In this document: one piece after another, positions 58,383-64,000 of the stretch
Numbering within the stretch: the stretch's first letter is position 1
Layout: each line of letters opens with the position of its first letter
NCBI GenBank assembly: GCA_950106755.1
Contig: OX467082.1
Coordinates: 5,394,001 to 5,458,000 of the forward strand
Source of the DNA: Climacium dendroides
Lineage: Eukaryota; Streptophyta; Bryopsida; Hypnales; Climaciaceae
Reading direction: 5' to 3'
DNA length: 64,000 nucleotides
Position numbers and translations under genes: made by a program
Notes under the pieces: model-generated
Databases searched by the model: none
Told to the model about the DNA's origin: nothing
The model's input: only the letters and a program-made list of their open reading frames with translations

Positions 58383-58925
58383 GAGAGTGTGTTTGTTATG
58401 CTTTCTTGTTTAATTTTTTTAATATATATTTGGTGTTAGCTGTGGCACTCAATCTGTTGTGTACTATGATCTTTATTTATACAATAGCTATCACATGAGG
58501 TGACATTGGAACCATTCTACATCGAATTGTAGTGTTAAATAAATTCTAGTAGGAGTTTTTCTTAGTTTTAGATAGATTTCATTCAAATGTTGGAATTTAT
58601 CCATCTTAGGGTTTGAGTGTTTAGGTGGAGAGAGCTCCTTGATAACAATATCAAGTTTTGTGAGCATTTTTGGAGAGAGTTGTGTGTTTGCTTTACTTAG
58701 AGACGATTGTTTTATCATTTAGTAAAGTCTTCACTTCTTCTCTTACATTTACACTTTTTGATTCTCCTTTGGTGGAGTGAGAGCTGCTTGACTTATGTGT
58801 GTTGATACAATAAATTTTCTTCGAGGATGTGTTTATTATGCATTCTTGCTTAGTTTTTAATTGCATATTTGATGTTAGTTGTGGCACTTGATTTGTTGTG
58901 TGCTATGATCTTTATTTACACGACA
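58383..58925 (+). repeat. Direct repeats of about 105 bp, 440 bp apart
   Basis: Copies at about 58,383-58,488 and 58,826-58,925 share GTGTTTGTTATGC or GTGTTTATTATGC, TTCTTG, then TGATGTTAG or TGGTGTTAG, TGTGGCACT, TTGTTGTGT and CTATGATCTTTATTTA. They could be flanks of a lost insertion or a local duplication. No coding capacity is seen. Confidence 0.7.
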
Positions 58926-59534
58926 TATAGTAAAATTAAAATGAAAGTATTGAGTTTTGTGAATATGTTAGATGTGAATATTGTCGAGGTACAATGGAAG
59001 TAGTTAGAAAGCAACAACAACCACGGTTCATCCTTCAAGGAACTTACAAGCTTGAAGGTATTTTCACACTCAAAGACAATTTCTTTTTCATTTTTTCACA
59101 TTTCAAATGTTATTAAGCTCAACTAAGAAAATGTCGCTCCACTACAATTTTTCAAGAGCAACCAATGCATGGGAATTCGAGAGAAGTTTGAGACAAGCAA
59201 ATAGGATTAAATTAAAGCACTTTACACTTCAAAGATGTCCTTTTAATGAAAATTTAGTGACATAAATATGTAGGTACACTACACTTTCAACGATTGAATA
59301 TTATCTAAATATTGAAAAATTATGAAATGTCTTGGATTCAATTTCCTAGAGGATCAGAAATTGAAATTGTTGATTAAGAAATACTAGTAATCAACAAAAG
59401 AAAAGGATATTGTATAGGTGTTTCAACTCAAGAATTGCAGGACCAGAACTAACCATAGTTGGAACTTAGAATCAAGCAATATTGATTCAAAATCCCAAGC
59501 CTCCACTGGAGCCAAACTCCAACATGGTAACATC
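58926..59534. other. AT-rich intergenic DNA
   Basis: No gene or element boundary was recognised. Confidence 0.4.
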
Positions 59535-59951
59535 GACTACACTAATGATGGTAAATAGTGTTATGTTGCAAATAGCATTACCTGGACTTTTACCCTGTCC
59601 GATCTAAACGTCAATTAGTTGGCATTTAGAGTTGCCAACATTTTAAGATTTTTTGCTTGTCTTTTGAAAATATAGAATGCTAATTTACAAAAGGTTTTGA
59701 ATTTCTATTAAATGACTATTCATTTGAATAAGCAATCGTATATTTAAATTTAAATTTTTTTTCATTGCAATTTAATGAAATAATAGGTAACACTAAATGT
59801 AAACTACTAAACTTGTAAAAAACTGATACCCAGTAGTTGACAAATAGTGTCTATGACATTTAGTGTTGGTAACATTCATAAGATTGTTGACATTTAGTGT
59901 TGTGCTTTGTAATTAGTGTTGCCAACACTATTTACCATCATTAGTGTAGTG
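59535..59951. mobile_element. CACTA-like non-autonomous element with perfect 27-bp inverted ends
   Basis: ACTACACTAATGATGG onward (59,536-59,562) and its exact reverse complement (59,924-59,950) bound the element. One base further out, the right end reads CACTACACTAATG and the left GACTACACTAATG, so a CACTA terminus with one decayed base is likely. The interior holds repeated subterminal-type motifs (GACATTTAGTGTT at about 59,855 and 59,889; related GGCATTTAGAGTT at about 59,619). The flanking triplets ATC and TTC are not identical, so the target duplication is unproven. It is 417 bp and non-coding. Confidence 0.75.
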
Positions 59952-60190
59952 TTCATTGCCGTGTTCCATCCCTAGTAAGGAGGCAACACATTCTGACCAC
60001 TTAAGTAAATACACATTTGTAGGGCAGGTTTCTTCACTGGAAACTTAGCCCATGTGCAGAAATAGAGTTCTTAAAGTTTCCATAATTTTTCAAAGTGAGT
60101 ACATACTGTTTGGTGATTGAATACCATCTTCATAGCACAGAAGCGTCAATTAGATTGCTTGACGGTATTCCGTTACTTTGGCGATTTCAG

Positions 60191-60402
60191 GCCTGGAAGT
60201 GAAATCTACACCGGTGTTACGGAGTACTTTTTGGATTGTGAAGGCAGATGTACGTCACGACTTTGGCCCCGAAATCAACGATACTACCAATTTCACAGAT
60301 CGTCGGTCGTCCTATGATTTGAGACACAGAGCTGGGCGTGTGGATTTGGAGGAGTTTAACAGTTTCTTGCTTGGCCACGGAAGTTTTTGTGGATTAACTT
60401 AG
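60191..60402 (+). CDS. Gene-like open stretch, unrecognised
   Basis: After a TTTCAG that could be an acceptor (60,185-60,190), a frame of about 70 codons reads GLEVKSTPVLRSTFWIVKAD, then DFGPEINDTTNFTDRRSSYD, then GRVDLEEFNSFLLGHGSFCG before a stop. Base composition is much more balanced than the surrounding DNA, which suggests former or present coding sequence. GRVDLEEF looks like the end of an EF-hand, but the preceding calcium ligands do not line up. I do not recognise the family. Confidence 0.3.
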
Positions 60403-60911
60403 CTAATGGTTGTTGAAGAAGAGACAACCTAGTTGAGTGCAGACTTGGACATATGAACCCCCGTGTAGTCACATGCCAGGTGCCCAGTTTCACTGTCAAA
60501 GAATTTAATATGAAAATGTTTTTTCTTGGGAGGGAACATTTTGGGACCCTGATGCTCGTCATTCTCCTCCACATTTGATGACTCTCTGTGTTCAATTACC
60601 CTCGAGCAGCTGATCAACATGTACCTCCTGGGCCCTGGTAAGCTCTTTGTCTGCACTGAGTTAGTTCGCTCCTCGCGACCACAGTTGCTGCCTCAGCTCG
60701 CTCTGCCCTTCGCAAATTCGCTTCGGCCTGCATGTAGAGATCATTCTAAAATTCACAGCATTCGGACCCAGCATGCTTAACATCAAAACTCAAACATCGC
60801 AGAATTTGGCATGTAGTAGGAATGGATCAGAAACTCATGAAGCGCAGAGAACTCGATCGAGTAGTCCTGTTCTAGCTGCATACTGTAGATCCCCAGCCTG
60901 CAGCTGTATGC

Positions 60912-61205
60912 ATGGAATCGTCCTCCAATTTACGATACCTCGAGAGGCGTCTGATCTTCAAGGAATTTCTCAACAATCCGGAAGTCCTACAGAGAGATTC
61001 AAATCTATCTTCAGATCACAGAGTCCATAATGGATATGCATACCTTACATACCACACCATTGCACCTGTACCAAGATTAGTTGTATGTCCGAAATTCGTT
61101 GTAAATACTACTCTGTATCACACCGATGTAAAGCAAGACGATGCCTCACATTACAGAAAATCTGGACTCTTCAGAAGGCCGCTGAGGGTTGACAAGCCAG
61201 TCTAA
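60912..61205 (+). CDS. Small hypothetical protein, 97 aa
   Basis: An ATG-initiated frame encodes MESSSNLRYLERRLIFKEFL and continues to RRPLRVDKPV before a stop. It has a charged N-terminal half and no membrane segment. It lies in the same locally balanced-composition island as 60,191-60,402. I do not recognise it; it may be an exon of a larger gene or chance. Confidence 0.25.
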   Translation: MESSSNLRYLERRLIFKEFLNNPEVLQRDSNLSSDHRVHNGYAYLTYHTIAPVPRLVVCPKFVVNTTLYHTDVKQDDASHYRKSGLFRRPLRVDKPV

Positions 61206-63388
61206 TTCCAAAGCCCCTACTGAGCTACAAAAAATATAGAAGATCTGACAGAAAACAAGAGTCATCGAGTGTGAATATCAAGACTGACAAGGAGTTATTA
61301 TATGTTTGTTTCTTATTTCACAATTGTCAGAAGAGGGCACTTCGGGAGTATTCTAATGAAACTGCCCAATTGTATTGCCATTCCCATGTCCGAATGCACT
61401 TATCACACCACCTGCCATCCTTGAGCAGAAATAGGGGAATGGTTTAGGAAACGACAAAATAAATGTAATGTCGGGGTCCTATTCAATACTTCTTAGCGAC
61501 CTTTTGGAGAGTCCAGATTTTCTCTAATGCGTGTTTTGCTGGGAAAAAAAATATCCATTTAGCCTCTATAAAAAATAAAATAAAAACTCTCAAAAAACAG
61601 TACTTTCTAAAGAATGGGCTATAAATCAATTTCATTTGTCTCTTGAGATACATCATAACCATAGGACCTTACTATTGACTAGCATTAGGGTCTATATAAA
61701 AATTGTCTGGCAGCCTAGAAACAAAAAGTATGTGAAAACAAAGCCTATGACGTGAAGCAAATTTTTTTTTCAAGATCTATCATAATTTTTGACAATGTAA
61801 CTTTATTTAGCTATTGAGTGATTAATATAGTATTACTTTTGTCCTAAAATGATATTCTTGTTAGACGAAATGTTCCGGATTAAGGCTAAAAATATCATTT
61901 GAAAAAACAATTTCATGCTATAAGTAGAGTTTAGTGCACTCCTAGCATTTTAGAAACTTTGAGTTTAGGAGCCCTTTTCAAAGTGTAGTTTTAAAATATT
62001 GAAAAGCATAATATTTTTGGCATTTTCAAAGAGCACTAGTAGTCAATTAATTGTTGAGTGTGAGGTTGTCATTTTGTAGGCATTTAGTATATATCTAAGA
62101 CTATATGCAACCCTTTGTTCTACCTCCCAAAGTTTAATCTCTTTTGATCAAGCAATAGTCAAAGAAATGGAAAAAAATAAGAATGAATAGTATTGATCAA
62201 CCTCTTTAGTCATTTCATTTGTTTTTTGATTGATAATTGCATGGATGGAAGAGGAACTATTACTTGGAGTTGATTTATTGGTTCCAAATAGAAACCAAAA
62301 ACCAAATTTGACCAATTGCAACATCACAAAGTACAACAAGATCATTTAGGGAACAAATAATTAAGGTCAACAAGAATATCATTTTGGAATGAAGGGAGTA
62401 TATGGTTCAATTTCAAAAGAAGGTAAATTCTACTAATACTATTATTTTCATTGATACTAACAGGTGGCACTTGCTTTGCTACGCATTAAATATATTACTT
62501 TCATCAATTAAAATGTAAATTTCTCAAAAATTGCAAAGACTTTGTAAATACTTTATTGTAGAATCCCAAATTCCTTCAATCTAACAAAAAATTCAAATAA
62601 TTTAATAGTAAGGATAAAACATTAGAATCGAGAACACTTAAAAAATCATAAAATTGTGAAAGTGAAATGAAGTTTGAAGCCAAGAAAACCTTAACCTTTA
62701 TAATATCATGTACCTTTGTAATATCACTCATTGTATAAATGTGATATTATAGAAGACATTGTGATTTTAGTAGTATAATAATAGGGTCTCAAATAAACAA
62801 GTTGTTCCTACAATGCATCACAATTCTATCAAGCACAAAAAATTCATTTAAAATATACTCAAGCATACTAATATTAATCTCATTTTCATTATATTATAAA
62901 AAAAGAGTAATTTTGGTCTTATCACTAATATGAATGTAGAGTTTATGAAGATAGCTCTACTATCCAAGCCATAAAAAAACTTAAGCTTAGACATCATATA
63001 TTCTACATTCTTGAATGACACATTGTTTAATCCCATGCAATAATAATAATACAAAAAGTCACATTAACTTTCAAAAAACACTTATTACTCTAAAATTCAT
63101 CCCTAATTCCTTTTGCTTCATTCTATTCCATTAAAACTAAAATTTTTTCACTTGCTCTAAAACCAACCATGACTCAATTCCATTGAAACCTCAAAGAGCA
63201 AATCATTGAAGAATGTCAATTTAGGTCCATTCAACATCTCTATTCTAACCATTTTGGACAAGCCGAGATTAGCTTTACATAATGAATGTTGTCAATACAT
63301 GTCGTTGGACCAAGGTGATGGATTAACAGCAACCTTCCTTGACGGCAAGATTCTCCATAGAAAACTTCCTTGAATACCATTCCCTGTC
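61206..63388. other. AT-rich intergenic DNA
   Basis: No gene, RNA gene or element boundary was recognised. Open frames are short and AT-biased. Confidence 0.4.
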
Positions 63389-63646
63389 TCAAATGGTACT
63401 CCGTAAAACACAAAGGAAACACGGATCTTTTTCAGAAACAGAGGAATACATGAATTGAATTTCGACCACTTTGAAAACAGCACTAATTGGAGAACTCTGG
63501 AGAAGCCACGCTCTCCCATCCATTGTGGGAGAAAGGGAGACGGAGAAACACACAACCATAACTCCCCCTAATAAAAGAATAGCAACCAAAGAGAGAAATG
63601 AAGTGCAAGTTTGCACAGCAACCAAACCGTTTCTCTGCGTTTTCAC
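63389..63646 (-). CDS. Open frame with a hydrophobic segment, unrecognised
   Basis: The minus-strand frame reads QRNGLVAVQTCTSFLSLVAI then LLLGGVMVVCFSVSLSP, a plausible membrane segment, followed by TMDGRAWLLQSSPISAVFKV and about 25 more codons. It has no ATG at its start (GTG), so if real it is an internal exon. RNGLVAVQ followed by a membrane helix faintly recalls DUF599 proteins, but most of that family's features are missing. The DNA from 63,400 to the window end has gene-like composition. Confidence 0.2.
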   Translation of the reverse strand: MKTQRNGLVAVQTCTSFLSLVAILLLGGVMVVCFSVSLSPTMDGRAWLLQSSPISAVFKVVEIQFMYSSVSEKDPCFLCVLRSTI

Positions 63647-64000
63647 TCCTACTTACGCTCTCCGGATACAAAACAATCTTTAGACAATCATAGAGCTTCA
63701 TCGAACGTAAATTTTGTTGAAAGTTCGAAATCGAATTCTGGCTCAGTAGAAGTTTAGAGCTCAACTCCGTTACTTACAGAAGCATTTGACAAAGAGCTTC
63801 ATATGCAAATAATAAAAAAATGTGAATGATTTAGAATGTGTCCATTGCTACTCTACACCTCTCGATGAAGACATCAACAGCAGATTAGCCTCCGCCTTAA
63901 AGATGTGACGAAAGAATGAAACTGCAAATCCAAATTCTCAAGAAAATGAAATCACCGACGTGAAAATGAAGTCACTAATTTCTGACGGTCGAAAACTCTT

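Noticed and set aside
60330..60365. EF-hand calcium site suggested by GRVDLEEF
   Set aside because: The residues before the glycine (DLRHRA) do not supply the Asp/Asn ligands at loop positions 1, 3 and 5.
63389..63646. DUF599 membrane protein
   Set aside because: Only a short RNGLVAVQ-like match followed by a hydrophobic stretch is seen. The rest of the family pattern and a start codon are missing.
1..64000. tRNA, rRNA, riboswitch or CRISPR features
   Set aside because: I looked for T-arm-like GGTTCRANNCC with matching acceptor stems and for regularly spaced repeats and found none. The short tandem repeats present have no spacers of CRISPR type.

Overview
The window looks like nuclear DNA of a land plant. 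Its genes carry short GT-AG introns and encode plant families: cytosolic-type alpha-glucan phosphorylase, xyloglucan endotransglucosylase/hydrolase, an At1g12460-like LRR receptor kinase, and a PAP28/29-like phosphatase. Compact multi-exon genes set among very AT-rich, repeat-dense DNA fit a bryophyte such as a moss, but that is inference; nothing here is decisive for species.

Layout. Positions 1-31,100 are the gene-bearing part. The first two coding exons of a glucan phosphorylase lie on the minus strand at the left edge and the gene runs off it. A six-exon NAD(P)-binding Rossmann (atypical SDR) gene lies at 5.4-7.3 kb (minus), with a tandemly duplicated upstream region. A five-exon metallophosphoesterase lies at 12.8-15.7 kb (plus), a five-exon XTH at 17.0-20.7 kb (plus), a six-exon peptidyl-tRNA hydrolase 2 at 23.1-25.4 kb (plus), and tubulin-folding cofactor A in three exons at 26.0-27.1 kb (plus). 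A three-exon LRR receptor-like kinase lies at 28.4-31.1 kb (minus), converging on cofactor A. I assigned exon boundaries by hand from splice sites, reading phase and family motifs. The genes are unrelated housekeeping, cell-wall and signalling functions; I see no pathway cluster.

Positions 31,100-64,000 are mostly mobile or decayed DNA. They hold a 5'-truncated LINE remnant, tandemly repeated non-coding units, MITE-like elements, a hAT-like end fragment, a short SINE-like insert with a 14-bp target duplication, a badly decayed Ty1/copia element (52.2-56.8 kb), and two CACTA-type non-autonomous elements. Two or three weak gene-like stretches lie at 60-64 kb.

The most interesting signal is a set of non-coding elements (0.6-1.0 kb) that recur across the window. 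The better preserved ones are bounded by TTAA, with terminal inverted repeats of the general form CCCCTAAAGTCCCAAGGCC. One copy (11,198-11,785) has perfect 18-bp inverted ends including TTAA. TTAA targets are the hallmark of piggyBac-type (or Sola3-type) transposition, which is not a usual source of plant MITEs.
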